DNA of 40,843 nucleotides from Candidatus Merdibacter merdigallinarum (lineage in GTDB: Bacteria > Bacillota_I > Bacilli_A > Erysipelotrichales > Erysipelotrichaceae), in contig DWYK01000004.1 in assembly GCA_019118705.1 (NCBI GenBank), forward strand, positions 1 to 40,843, given 5' to 3'. The translations under genes and the position numbers were made by a program. Below the pieces are notes generated by a model. That model was not told the origin of the DNA. It saw only the letters and a list, made by a program, of their open reading frames with translations, and did no database searches. Numbering within the stretch: position 1 is the stretch's first letter; the number at the start of each line of letters is the position of its first letter. Below, in pieces: positions 16,571 to 26,488 of this stretch.

Positions 16571-16774
16571 GTTTTTCTCCTCCCATTCCTGATGTAACGA
16601 GTTCGATCTGCGATTTTCGCAACGTCGGCTCTCTCCAAATTTCTGTCAAAAAGTAAACCTTTTGATAGAATTCTACAAATCCCGTATGTTCATGGACATG
16701 CACAAAAAGTGTCGGATTTCCGATAAGAATACAGTGATTCTCTCTTAAAAAACGGAGGAATCGCTCGCAGGTGA

Positions 16775-16803
16775 TTGTTTTCCTGTCGTCTGGGAGGTAT
16801 AAT
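16775..16803 (+). promoter_or_regulatory. Promoter of the candidate small RNA
   Basis: TTGTTT (16775-16780), a 17-base spacer and TATAAT (16798-16803). No gene lies downstream on this strand before a strong terminator at 16894. Confidence 0.65.
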
Positions 16804-16809
16804 ATTTTA

Positions 16810-16918
16810 TAGAGATGTGGTTATCAATACGTTTACCTTTTGAAACTGCCATGCGCAGTTTCTTTCATACCTATGCGCGAATCTGTGGAAAGTTGCCGGG
16901 CGGCAACCTTTTTTTTCG
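16810..16918 (+). ncRNA. Candidate small RNA of about 110 nt
   Basis: Between two minus-strand genes lies a complete plus-strand transcription unit: promoter 16775-16803, an internal hairpin with arms GAAACTG and CAGTTTC (about 16840-16861), and a strong terminator GTTGCC-GGGC-GGCAAC with eight T. The reading frames that cross it run through the terminator and have no ribosome binding site, so a protein is unlikely. It does not show the conserved parts of SRP RNA, RNase P RNA, 6S RNA or any riboswitch I can recall. Function is unknown. Confidence 0.55.
16894..16918 (+). terminator. Terminator of the candidate small RNA
   Basis: GTTGCC-GGGC-GGCAAC-C followed by eight T. The T-run is on the plus strand only, so it does not serve copA. 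Confidence 0.85.
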
Positions 16919-16967
16919 CAAAAAAAACAGCCGTTTCCTGTACGAGGACAGATGGATCGGCTGTTTT
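16919..16967 (-). terminator. Terminator of copA
   Basis: AACAGCCG and CGGCTGTT arms with a 24-nt loop, followed on the minus strand by an uninterrupted T-run. Confidence 0.75.
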
Positions 16968-16976
16968 CATTTCTGT

Positions 16977-19610
16977 TTATGCTTTGAAACGGCGAAGACG
17001 CAGGGCGTTGGTCACCACGCAAACGCTGGAGAAGGCCATCGCCGCACCGGCAAATACCGGTGAGAGCAGTGGTCCGCCAAATGCATAAAGCACACCGGCG
17101 GCGATCGGAATACCGATCGAATTGTAGAAGAAGGCCCAGAAGAGGTTTTGATGAATGTTGCGGATGACTGCCTTTGACAGTCGGATCGCCGTTGCGACAT
17201 CCGCGATGCCCTCTTTCATCAGGATGATATCGGCACTTTCCACTGCGACATCACTACCGCTGCCGATGGCGATGCCGACATCGGCCTGTGTCAGCGCGAC
17301 GGCATCGTTGATCCCATCGCCGACCATGGCCACTTTATGTTCATTCTGGAAGCGTTTGACGACTTCCCCTTTTTCCTGTGGCAGCACTTTGGCGATCACT
17401 TCATCGATCCCTGCCTGTCTGGCGATCGCATGGGCGCTCAGCGGATGATCTCCGGTCACCATGACCGGCGTGATCCCCATATCCTTCAGCTGTGCGATCG
17501 CCTGTGCCGTATCGCTCTTGAGCTGGTCAGCGATGACGAAGAAGCCGCAGAACTGCTGATCGACCCCTAAGGCGATCACACTGTATCCCTGTCTGGCAGC
17601 CGCTTCCATCTCTGGCAGCGCAGAGCGAATGTCGCAGCCGCTCTGTTTCATCAGCTCCTGATTGCCCAGTACGATCGAATGACCTTCACTGTCCGCACGC
17701 AGGCCCAGACCGCTGAGCGTTTCCACATGTTCGATGGCAGGCAGCTGAAGCCCTTCCTGCCGGCATTTTTCCAGGATCGCATGAGCCAGCGGGTGTTTGC
17801 TGCCCTGTTCCAGCGTACCTGCATGATACAGTGCCTTTTTTGGATCGTCGCTGACGATCGAGAGGACGACCGGCTTTCCTACGGTCAGCGTACCGGTCTT
17901 ATCCAGCAGGATCGTATCGATCTCACCGGCGTTTTCCAGCGCTTCTCCGCTCTTCATGAAGATGCCGAGCTGGGCGGCCTTGCCGCTTCCGACCATGATG
18001 GCCGTCGGGGTGGCTAATCCCAGCGCACACGGACAGGCGATGACCAGCACGCTCACGAAGATCTGTATGGACAAAGCGATGTCACCGCGGGCAATGTACC
18101 ACAGGATGCCTGCCACAACGGCGATCGCCATGACCGTTGGCACGAATACCAGTGAGATGCGATCGGCGATGCGGGCGATCGGCGCCTTCTTTCCCTGCGC
18201 CTCCTCCACCAGCGATATGATGTGTGAGAGGGTCGTATCCGCCATCTCCTTCGTACAGCGGATGAGCAGGCGGCCGTCCAGGTCGATCGTTCCGCCGATG
18301 ACCTCTTCTCCCGCACGCTTTTTGACCGGCATGCTCTCTCCGCTCAGCATGCTCTCATCCACGTTGGCGCTTCCTTCCACGACGACCGCATCGATCGGGA
18401 TATGATCGCCGGGACGCACCACCAGCAGATCTCCGACGGTCACTTCCTCCACACGGATCGTCATTTCCCGGCCATCCTTATACAGGACGGCCGTATCCGG
18501 TCGCAGCTGCAGCAGCGCGGAGATCGCTCCCATCGACTTTTTCTTGGAAACCGCCTCCAGGTGCTTGCCGAAGCGAACCAGTGCGACGACGACACCGGCT
18601 CCCTCAAAATACAGCGCGTGCACCGCATGCAGATTGCCGGCGGCGATCTGGGTCAGCGAATAGATCGAATACAGATACGCGCTCAGCGTACCGATGGAGA
18701 CCAGCGTATCCATGTTGGGCACCCGATGCAACAGCGCCGGTATACCGCGAATATAGAAATCACGGCCCATGAACAGGATGACCGTCGTCAGGATCAGCTG
18801 GATGAGCGCAAAGTTCAGCGGATGTGTCGCATAGTGGATGATGTCCGGAAGCGGCAGCGGGACCGGCAGCATATGCGACATGCCGATGTAGAGAAGCAGT
18901 GCGCCCAGCATCAGCATGAGGATCATGCCCCGGTTGCTTTCCTTTTCTTCCTTCGCTGCCTGCTGTTCGCGGATCACCTCGGCCTGAAAGCCGCCTTTGG
19001 CGATCGCCGCAAACATCTCGCTCTGCTTGACCCTGCGCGGATCATAGACGACATGCGCCTGTTCGTTCACCAGATTGACGCTGGCCTCTTTGACGCCGTC
19101 CAGCTTTGACAGCATTCGCTCACAGGCAGACGAACAGCTTGCACAATGCATGCCGGAAATATGAAAGTTCGTCTCTTTCCACTGTTCCTGTTCCTTCTCT
19201 TTCAGATGATATCCGCCTTTGCTGACGGCCGCTTCCCAATGAGCGACATCCTTCTCTCCGACATAGCGCACATAGACCTGCTCATTCACCAGGTTGACCT
19301 GGGCATCGATCACATCCGGCTGTTTCTTCAGGATGCGTTCGACCGCTGCACTGCAAGCAGCACAGTGCATCCCTTCGACTGCCAGATTCACTTCATTTGG
19401 CGCCTCGATGCGCTCCAGCTCATACCCGGCCTTTCCCAGCGCCTGCACGAGCGGTTCGAGCGTCAGATAGCGATCCGAGGTCACCGTCACCTGTTCACTG
19501 ACCAGATTCACCTGCGCATCCTGGATGCCCTCCTGCTTTTTCAAGATCCGTTCCACTGCACTGGCGCAGGCGGCACAGTGCATGCCTTTCACACGAAATG
19601 TTTCGACCAT
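16977..19610 (-). CDS. copA: Copper-exporting P1B-type ATPase with three metal-binding domains
   Basis: CopA pumps Cu(I) out of the cytosol using ATP. The 877-residue protein starts with three heavy-metal-associated domains (about 1-65, 70-135, 145-210) carrying GMHCAAC, GMHCAAC and GMHCASC. The membrane core follows: TGES loop LSGESMPV, the transmembrane Cu motif CPCALGLATPT, the phosphorylation site DKTGTLT, the SKHPLAHAI motif of P1B pumps and GDGINDAVAL. CPC and the HP motif give monovalent copper (or silver) as substrate. Three N-terminal domains is more than the usual one or two in Bacillota. A GAGGAGG ribosome binding site precedes the ATG. csoR ends 10 bases upstream, so the two are one copper-inducible operon. 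No separate copZ chaperone gene is adjacent. Confidence 0.96.
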   Translation of the reverse strand: MVETFRVKGMHCAACASAVERILKKQEGIQDAQVNLVSEQVTVTSDRYLTLEPLVQALGKAGYELERIEAPNEVNLAVEGMHCAACSAAVERILKKQPDVIDAQVNLVNEQVYVRYVGEKDVAHWEAAVSKGGYHLKEKEQEQWKETNFHISGMHCASCSSACERMLSKLDGVKEASVNLVNEQAHVVYDPRRVKQSEMFAAIAKGGFQAEVIREQQAAKEEKESNRGMILMLMLGALLLYIGMSHMLPVPLPLPDIIHYATHPLNFALIQLILTTVILFMGRDFYIRGIPALLHRVPNMDTLVSIGTLSAYLYSIYSLTQIAAGNLHAVHALYFEGAGVVVALVRFGKHLEAVSKKKSMGAISALLQLRPDTAVLYKDGREMTIRVEEVTVGDLLVVRPGDHIPIDAVVVEGSANVDESMLSGESMPVKKRAGEEVIGGTIDLDGRLLIRCTKEMADTTLSHIISLVEEAQGKKAPIARIADRISLVFVPTVMAIAVVAGILWYIARGDIALSIQIFVSVLVIACPCALGLATPTAIMVGSGKAAQLGIFMKSGEALENAGEIDTILLDKTGTLTVGKPVVLSIVSDDPKKALYHAGTLEQGSKHPLAHAILEKCRQEGLQLPAIEHVETLSGLGLRADSEGHSIVLGNQELMKQSGCDIRSALPEMEAAARQGYSVIALGVDQQFCGFFVIADQLKSDTAQAIAQLKDMGITPVMVTGDHPLSAHAIARQAGIDEVIAKVLPQEKGEVVKRFQNEHKVAMVGDGINDAVALTQADVGIAIGSGSDVAVESADIILMKEGIADVATAIRLSKAVIRNIHQNLFWAFFYNSIGIPIAAGVLYAFGGPLLSPVFAGAAMAFSSVCVVTNALRLRRFKA

Positions 19611-19620
19611 AACATCCTCC

Positions 19621-19890
19621 TCACCGTACCAGCTTATGGATCAGCTGTTCGATCTCTTCCAGCTTCTGTTCATAATCACCCTGATTCTCGATGCTCTCTT
19701 TGACACAAGTATCCAGGTGGTTGACCAGCACCAGCGCATTTGCCTTTTTCAGCAGTGCCTCCGTTGCCAGGATCTGATTGGATATATCGATGCAGTAACG
19801 CCCTTCTTCCAGCATGCGGATGATGCCATCCACCTGCCCGCTTGCGGTCCGTAACAGCCGCAACGTATTGTTTCTTCCTGTCTCGTTCAT
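19621..19890 (-). CDS. csoR: Copper-sensing repressor CsoR
   Basis: This 89-residue all-helical repressor leaves its operator when it binds Cu(I). The metal ligands Cys33 (RYCIDIS), His58 and Cys62 (NHLDTC) keep the exact spacing of the CsoR Cys-His-Cys set, so copper sensing is more likely than nickel or formaldehyde sensing by related family members. GGGGAGG stands before the ATG. It is the first gene of the csoR-copA operon, and a G/C-tract palindrome over its transcription start (19907-19921) is the evident operator. Confidence 0.95.
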   Translation of the reverse strand: MNETGRNNTLRLLRTASGQVDGIIRMLEEGRYCIDISNQILATEALLKKANALVLVNHLDTCVKESIENQGDYEQKLEEIEQLIHKLVR

Positions 19891-19906
19891 CTTTCCTACC
19901 TCCCCG

Positions 19907-19921
19907 CCCCCTCGGTGGGGG
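19907..19921. promoter_or_regulatory. CsoR operator
   Basis: CCCCC-TCGGT-GGGGG is a G/C-tract palindrome of the type bound by CsoR. It sits 10 bases downstream of the -10 box, over or just past the transcription start, where a bound repressor would block initiation. Confidence 0.8.
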
Positions 19922-19931
19922 TGTCAGCCTC

Positions 19932-19960
19932 ATTATAGACCGTATTGCATCATTTGTCAA
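19932..19960 (-). promoter_or_regulatory. Promoter of csoR-copA
   Basis: Perfect consensus TTGACA (19955-19960) and TATAAT (19932-19937) with a 17-base spacer on the minus strand. Such strength fits a promoter normally held off by a repressor. Confidence 0.9.
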
Positions 19961-20013
19961 AGCGGATGCATCCAAACATGCAAGCGTGGTCCCAAAGACC
20001 GTTCTTTCCTCTC

Positions 20014-20048
20014 ATAAAAAAGACAGCCGTATCCGACAGCTGTCTTTG
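20014..20048 (-). terminator. Terminator after the 120-aa membrane protein gene
   Basis: AAAGACAGC and GCTGTCTTT (20019-20047) form a 9-bp stem, followed on the minus strand by more T. Confidence 0.8.
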
Positions 20049-20064
20049 CAAAATTGTATTCTGT

Positions 20065-20427
20065 TCACAGATGGAGCTCGTCCCAGCACTGTGGGTATCC
20101 CTTTTTCAGCGCACGGTTGTACTGTTCTCTCAGCCGTCCGATCGCGGCATACCAGGTAAACAGCAGCGTTATGACGATGATCCCGCCGATCGCCAGGCCC
20201 GCAACGGCGATCGCAGGGGTCGTTCCCGCCTGCAAGACACTGGTGACCAATAGCACGATCGCAATGAGCATCGTGATCAGCACCGCTCTGGAAAAGCCTT
20301 TCTTCTTCTGATCCAGCGAGCGCTCCAGCAGCACTTTGATCTGGTGAAGTTCCTCTGTTGAATAGACCTGCCGACCGATCTTTTCTCTGACCTCCCGGTT
20401 CAGGCTCGCAATATAGATCCTGGTCAT
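20065..20427 (-). CDS. Small two-helix membrane protein of unknown function
   Basis: A 120-residue protein with a charged N-terminal half (about 45 residues, ending QKKKGFSR), two hydrophobic segments (AVLITMLIAIVLLVTSVLQAG and AIAVAGLAIGGIIVITLLFTWYAA) and a short polar tail with a Cys-Trp pair. The family is not recognised. GGAGGATG precedes the ATG. It follows the HdeD-like gene by 43 bases on the same strand and shares its promoter and a common terminator, so the two are probably one membrane-protein operon. Confidence 0.75.
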   Translation of the reverse strand: MTRIYIASLNREVREKIGRQVYSTEELHQIKVLLERSLDQKKKGFSRAVLITMLIAIVLLVTSVLQAGTTPAIAVAGLAIGGIIVITLLFTWYAAIGRLREQYNRALKKGYPQCWDELHL

Positions 20428-20470
20428 CGCCGTTCATCCTCCATTTCGATCTTCTCTCTGTCCACTGCAC

Positions 20471-21070
20471 TCATTTGCGGTGCTCGATGCGTTCGCCGTC
20501 GACCACTTCCACCTCTACTTTGGCACCGCGATAATAGTTCTTTAATGCGATGCGCTCATAAAACAGCGTGGCGAGGTTGCTGATGCCGTCAAAACAAAGC
20601 AGGACCGTCAGCAGGATCCGCTGCAGATCATGTCCCAGGTCCGCCAGCAGGATGACAGCGGCCAGTGCGATCGCCGCCAGTGCGCTCACGAACACCCACA
20701 GCCATCCCTGATCTTTCATGCGGAAGAGGTTCATGGAGTACTGCAGGCGAATGGCACTGTCGATGACGACACAGCCGGCAAAGACCAGCGGATAGTTGGA
20801 AACGATCAGCTCCGGCTTCAGCCAGACGATCATCCCGGCCATGATGTACAGCGCACCGAAGGCAACCTGAAAATTATGTTCCTCCAGATAATCTTTGCGA
20901 AGAAAGTAGATGAAGATGGAAAAGGCGCCGATCACCATGATGATCAGGCCGAGGATATTGAAAAACGTCAGAAACTGTTCTCTTGGTACGGCAGCGGAAA
21001 TGATGCCGAACACGATATAAAACACCGACAGCACGATCAGCTGCCACTTTTCAAACCGCATCTTTTTCAT
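20471..21070 (-). CDS. HdeD-like (DUF308) membrane protein
   Basis: This 199-residue protein has about six membrane segments in the paired pattern of the DUF308/HdeD family (WQLIVLSVFYIVFGIISAAVP, FFNILGLIIMVIGAFSIFIYFL, AFGALYIMAGMIVWLKPE and so on), then a charged tail. HdeD of Escherichia coli is linked to acid resistance, but the molecular function of the family is unknown. The ATG at 21070 is chosen because AAAGGAG lies 8 bases before it; a GTG at 21079 would overlap that site. It has its own promoter (21097-21125) and is followed by another small membrane protein. Confidence 0.8.
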   Translation of the reverse strand: MKKMRFEKWQLIVLSVFYIVFGIISAAVPREQFLTFFNILGLIIMVIGAFSIFIYFLRKDYLEEHNFQVAFGALYIMAGMIVWLKPELIVSNYPLVFAGCVVIDSAIRLQYSMNLFRMKDQGWLWVFVSALAAIALAAVILLADLGHDLQRILLTVLLCFDGISNLATLFYERIALKNYYRGAKVEVEVVDGERIEHRK

Positions 21071-21096
21071 ATACGTCACTCCTTTGGATCATTATC

Positions 21097-21125
21097 ATCG
21101 TATCATAAAAGCATATCGCTGACAA
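21097..21125 (-). promoter_or_regulatory. Promoter of the HdeD-like gene
   Basis: TTGTCA (21120-21125) and TACGAT (21097-21102) on the minus strand with a 17-base spacer. Confidence 0.6.
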
Positions 21126-21133
21126 CCAAGCAC

Positions 21134-22021
21134 CTATGCCTGTGAACGGCTGCGCGCCTGCCGGCGGTTCATGACGATCATGAAGGTCACCGCCCCTAAG
21201 ATCAGCACGCTGCCCAGCACCTTGAGCAGGCTGACTTCCTCATGCAGAAAGAGGGTGCCACTGACAAAGGAGGTCAGCGGTTCAAACATACACAGGATCG
21301 CCGCATCGCCGGCTCCCAGCGAACGGATCCCCAACTGCAGCAGTCCCATGGCCGCCACCGAGGTCAGCAGGGAAAACAGCAGCATCTTCCCATAGGTCAT
21401 CCATTCGCCCGGCATCGTAAACAGATCAAAGACACCGTTGTAGATCCACAGTGAGGCCGACACCAGGATAGCAAAATAGAAGGTGATCACAAAGGGATGC
21501 AGGCGGTTGAGACCGCTCTTCTCCACGGTCACCATGTAGTAGGCAAACGTCAGAGCGGAAGCGAGCGCCAGGCTGAAGCCGGTCATGCTGCTCTTTCCTC
21601 CGCCATCCACAAAACAAGCCACGCCCAGCGTCGCCGCGATCAGTGCGACCAGCTTCACCGATGTCAGACGTTCCCGAAAGAGGATCACACAGATCAGCGT
21701 GATGAAGACCGGATAGAAGAAATGCAGCGTCGTTGCCGTCGCGATCGGTATGTACTGATAGCTGGTATACAGCATGACGGCCGTTACGCTTTGACCGATC
21801 ACCGCCGCCAGGACCAGATGGATCCCCTGCCGCACGTTGATGCGAAAGCTGCAGCGCTGCCATCGACACAGCACATACAGCGGCACGATCGCAAACAGAT
21901 TGCGGAAAAAGACAAGCGTCGATGCGTTGACACCATCCATATAGATCCATTTGGCAAACGCCGGCGTGATTCCAAACAGGATCGCTGACAGCACCGTAAA
22001 AAGCGCTCCTCTGGTGCGCAT
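21134..22021 (-). CDS. DMT-superfamily exporter (EamA family)
   Basis: A 295-residue integral membrane protein with about ten helices in two EamA repeats. The first begins GALFTVLSAILFGITPAFAKWIYMDGVNASTLVFFRNLFAIVPL; the second starts near GFSLALASALTFAYYMVTVEKS. EamA proteins export amino acids or other small metabolites, and the substrate here cannot be told. The ATG at 22021 is preferred because GGGGG stands 6 bases before it. The 55 extra residues of the longest frame are Arg/Ser/Cys-rich and unlike a membrane protein start. It is divergent from the thioesterase gene. Confidence 0.88.
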   Translation of the reverse strand: MRTRGALFTVLSAILFGITPAFAKWIYMDGVNASTLVFFRNLFAIVPLYVLCRWQRCSFRINVRQGIHLVLAAVIGQSVTAVMLYTSYQYIPIATATTLHFFYPVFITLICVILFRERLTSVKLVALIAATLGVACFVDGGGKSSMTGFSLALASALTFAYYMVTVEKSGLNRLHPFVITFYFAILVSASLWIYNGVFDLFTMPGEWMTYGKMLLFSLLTSVAAMGLLQLGIRSLGAGDAAILCMFEPLTSFVSGTLFLHEEVSLLKVLGSVLILGAVTFMIVMNRRQARSRSQA

Positions 22022-22202
22022 GTACATCCCCCTTTTCCCTGATGAAGCCGATGATCCTATCTGTGTGCAGGCAGAGCGCCGCAGTGAGATCATCGATCTG
22101 GTAACATTATAGCACAATGCACACCGCCGCGCCTGTGCATTTCCGTTGAAACGTCCATCGCTCCTCCCGGTCCATTCGCTGTTCAAACAGAAAAAAATCA
22201 GC

Positions 22203-22208
22203 TATAAT
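22203..22208 (+). promoter_or_regulatory. -10 box of the thioesterase gene
   Basis: TATAAT 22 bases before the start codon; the matching -35 (TGTTCA at 22180-22185, 17-base spacer) is weak. Confidence 0.5.
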
Positions 22209-22229
22209 AGAGCTGAAATGAGGGATCAC

Positions 22230-22661
22230 ATGGAAAAAGAAACGATGGAACAGCTGCGCACCCGGCTGAACAGCTCTTCGCAGTTCTTACAAAGCAACGA
22301 CATGCAGGTCATCGAGGTCCGCGAGGGCTATGCCAAGGTGGAGATGACCATCGATGAACAGATCTTGAACGTTCATGGCTTTGTCCATGGCGGCGCATTG
22401 TTCTCCCTGGCCGATACCGCTGCCGGAGCTGCCAGCTTTGCGACCGGACGCGACAGTGTCACATTGTCCGCTTCCATCAATTACATCAAACCGGGCACCG
22501 GCGGAAAACTGATCGGCATCGCTCAGGAAATCTCTCGCGGTCGCACGACCGGCGTATACGAAGTATTCATCTTCAACGACAGCGAGACCCTGCTTTCGCG
22601 GGCAACCTTTACGATGTTCTTTCTGGATGCAGACCGCCACAGACACAAGACGGCAGGATAA
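22230..22661 (+). CDS. PaaI-type hotdog thioesterase
   Basis: A 143-residue single hotdog-fold protein that would hydrolyse an acyl-CoA thioester. The family signature is clear: NVHGFVHGGALFSLADTAAGAAS, with the HGG loop and the acidic residue on the long helix (LADTA), then the strand VTLSASINYIKPGTGGKL. The ATG at 22230 has GAGGG 7 bases ahead, and a TATAAT box lies 22 bases upstream; the longer frame is mostly untranscribed. It is a single-gene unit ending in a terminator. The natural substrate is unknown. Confidence 0.88.
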   Translation: MEKETMEQLRTRLNSSSQFLQSNDMQVIEVREGYAKVEMTIDEQILNVHGFVHGGALFSLADTAAGAASFATGRDSVTLSASINYIKPGTGGKLIGIAQEISRGRTTGVYEVFIFNDSETLLSRATFTMFFLDADRHRHKTAG

Positions 22662-22692
22662 ACGCAGCGTCTTTTCGATCGCTGCGTTTTTC
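22661..22692 (+). terminator. Terminator of the thioesterase gene
   Basis: AACGCAGC and GCTGCGTT arms followed by TTTTC, starting at the stop codon. Confidence 0.85.
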
Positions 22693-22710
22693 TTTGCCTG
22701 TTTCGCCCAG

Positions 22711-22740
22711 AGAAAAAGGCGCATGCCATTCACATGCGCC
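22711..22740 (-). terminator. Terminator of the heat-shock operon
   Basis: GGCGCATG and CATGCGCC arms followed on the minus strand by TTTTTC, 9 bases past the dnaJ stop. Confidence 0.85.
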
Positions 22741-22748
22741 AGGATCAT

Positions 22749-23870
22749 TTAAGATCGGAATGCCCGTTTAAAACGGTCAAACGGTGATTCATATCCCTTC
22801 TTGTTGCGGATGCGTTCATAAAGCTCCTTTTCCTCATGGCTGAGCTTGGTCGGGATCTCTACGCGCACTTCCACGTATTCGTCGCCCTGCGTACCGCGCG
22901 GGGACTTCACGCCCTTGCCTTTCAGACGGAACTTGGTTCCATGCTGGGTTCCGGCCGGGATCGTCAGGGATACATCTCCATAGACGGTCGGCACATCCAC
23001 CTTGCAGCCGAGGGTCGCATCGATCGCGCTGACCGGCACGCTGATGGAAATATCATAACCTTCCCGCTGGAACACCTTATGCGGCGTTACCAGGATCTCA
23101 ATGTACAGGTCTCCGTTCGGCCCGCCGTTGATGCCACGTTCGCCTTTGCCGGCCACCCGTACCTGCTGTCCGCTCTGGATACCGGCAGGGATCTTGATAT
23201 CCAGCTTGACGCGCTTGTGCTCGTAACCGCGTCCGCCGCACTTCGAGCACTTACGGCTGATCTTTTTACCGGTACCGTTACATTCCGGACATACGGTCTG
23301 CTGTTGCATGACACCGAACATCGTTCGCGACTGGGTCGTCACATAGCCGCTGCCATTGCATCGGGAACAGGTATGGATGTCACTGGCGCTGTAAGCACCG
23401 GTCCCGTTGCACTCCTTACACTGTTCGTCCACATCGATGTTGATCGTCTCTGTCTTTCCGAAGATCGCATCCATGAAATTGATGCGCATCTGCATGAAGC
23501 GGTCGTTTCCCTTACGCGGTCCGGTATTGGCCCGCCGATTGCTGCTTCCGCCAAAACCGCCGCCAAAGAAGGAGCCGAATATATCCTCGAAGCCTCCAAA
23601 ACCGGAGAAGTCGCCGCCCTGACTGAAACCGCCAAACCCGGCACCATCCATGCCGGCATGCCCGAACTGGTCATAGGTCGCTTTCTTCTGCGGATCGCTG
23701 AGGACCTCATACGCCTCGTTGATCTCCTTGAATTTTTCCTCTGCCCCCGGTTCCTTGTTGATGTCCGGGTGATATTTTTTGGCCATTTTGCGGTATGCTT
23801 TTTTGATTTCTTCCTCGCTGGCACCCTTGCTCAGCCCGAGGACCTCATAGTAATCTCGTTTTTCGCTCAT
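22749..23870 (-). CDS. dnaJ: Chaperone protein DnaJ (Hsp40)
   Basis: DnaJ hands unfolded proteins to DnaK and stimulates its ATPase. The 373-residue protein has the J domain with HPD (KKYHPDIN), a Gly/Phe-rich linker with GGF repeats, and four zinc-finger repeats ([32 protein letters not shown]). The substrate-binding C-terminal domains follow. This is a full type I DnaJ. Two adjacent ATG codons (23873 and 23870) are possible; AGAGGTG fits the second slightly better. It is the last gene of hrcA-grpE-dnaK-dnaJ. A 159-base gap from dnaK contains a partial terminator and a 10-bp hairpin, which may lower dnaJ levels relative to dnaK. Confidence 0.97.
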   Translation of the reverse strand: MSEKRDYYEVLGLSKGASEEEIKKAYRKMAKKYHPDINKEPGAEEKFKEINEAYEVLSDPQKKATYDQFGHAGMDGAGFGGFSQGGDFSGFGGFEDIFGSFFGGGFGGSSNRRANTGPRKGNDRFMQMRINFMDAIFGKTETINIDVDEQCKECNGTGAYSASDIHTCSRCNGSGYVTTQSRTMFGVMQQQTVCPECNGTGKKISRKCSKCGGRGYEHKRVKLDIKIPAGIQSGQQVRVAGKGERGINGGPNGDLYIEILVTPHKVFQREGYDISISVPVSAIDATLGCKVDVPTVYGDVSLTIPAGTQHGTKFRLKGKGVKSPRGTQGDEYVEVRVEIPTKLSHEEKELYERIRNKKGYESPFDRFKRAFRS

Positions 23871-23893
23871 CATGGCTCACCTCTCTTTATCTC

Positions 23894-23919
23894 AGGACCT
23901 CCCATATGCGGGAGATCCT
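23894..23919 (-). promoter_or_regulatory. Perfect 10-bp hairpin upstream of dnaJ
   Basis: On the minus strand AGGATCTCCC pairs with GGGAGGTCCT around GCATAT, 20 bases before the dnaJ ribosome binding site. There is no T-run, so it is more likely an RNA processing or stability element than a terminator. Confidence 0.55.
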
Positions 23920-23993
23920 GCATGCTCCTAAGGATACCAGCTTGCTCATCGTTTTGCAAGTCCTGTCGATCCTCTTTGGATTCCATACAGCAC

Positions 23994-24019
23994 AAAACCT
24001 AGCGCAAGCACTAGGATTT
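23994..24019 (-). terminator. Weak terminator-like hairpin between dnaK and dnaJ
   Basis: CCTAG and CTAGG arms (extended by AAA/TTT) followed by TTTTG on the minus strand, just after the dnaK stop. Partial termination here would separate dnaJ from dnaK expression. Confidence 0.4.
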
Positions 24020-24032
24020 GTACGACCATTGT

Positions 24033-25853
<1,821 letters not shown>

Positions 25854-26477
25854 TTACTCACTTACCTTGACCAGCGCTGCCCGCAGCACACGGTCTTTCA
25901 ACATATATCCCTTTTGAAGCACCTCAACGACGATACCGCTTTCCACACCTTCCACCGGTTCCTGCATCAGTGCCTGATGCACATTGTGGTCAAACGGTTG
26001 ATTGAGGGCATCAATCTCTTTCACGCCTTCTTTTTCCAGTACGGCGACCAGCTGATCGTGGATCATCTCAAACCCCTTTACATAGTTTTTGATGTTCTCG
26101 TCATCGCTTTGCACCGCCAAGGCGCGTTCCATGGAATCCAACACCGGCAGCACCTCCAGCGCAAAACTCTGGATGCGATACTTGCGTGTCGTCTCCGCCT
26201 CGCTCTGCAGCCGCTTGCGCAGATTCTCCGTATCGGCATACGCCTTGAAATACGCGTTCTTCTGCTTGGCTACTTCTTCTTCCAGCTCGCTGATCTTCTT
26301 TTCCAGCTCAGCGACCTTATCCTTCTTAAAGAGCTTTTTTTCTTTTTTGCTCTCCTGGACAGGCTCCTGTTCTGTTTCCTGTGTCTGTGTATCCGTCGTC
26401 TGTTCTGTATCCTTCTCAGCTGCGGCCGTATCCGTTTCTGCCTCAGCTTCCTTTTTCATGTTCATTTCTTCCTGCAC
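25854..26477 (-). CDS. grpE: Nucleotide exchange factor GrpE
   Basis: GrpE releases ADP from DnaK. The 207-residue protein begins with a disordered acidic region rich in Glu and Thr (about 1-50). A long dimerising coiled coil follows (KVAELEKKISELEEEVAKQKN, YADTENLRKRLQSE), and the C-terminal beta domain ends VLQKGYMLKDRVLRAALVKVSE, the GrpE signature. Translation probably starts at GTG (26477) because AGGAGG stands 7 bases ahead. The ATG codons a few residues later have no comparable site. It lies 11 bases after hrcA. Confidence 0.96.
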   Translation of the reverse strand: MQEEMNMKKEAEAETDTAAAEKDTEQTTDTQTQETEQEPVQESKKEKKLFKKDKVAELEKKISELEEEVAKQKNAYFKAYADTENLRKRLQSEAETTRKYRIQSFALEVLPVLDSMERALAVQSDDENIKNYVKGFEMIHDQLVAVLEKEGVKEIDALNQPFDHNVHQALMQEPVEGVESGIVVEVLQKGYMLKDRVLRAALVKVSE

Positions 26478-26488
26478 GCAAATCCCTC

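Noticed and set aside
16807-17063. Short open frames over the small-RNA candidate
   Set aside because: They cross the strong terminators at 16894-16967, lack ribosome binding sites and show no protein-like pattern.
20012-20470. 152-codon frame over the 120-aa membrane protein gene
   Set aside because: It overlaps that gene in another frame, crosses its terminator and has no membrane or motif pattern; the 120-aa frame has a good ribosome binding site.
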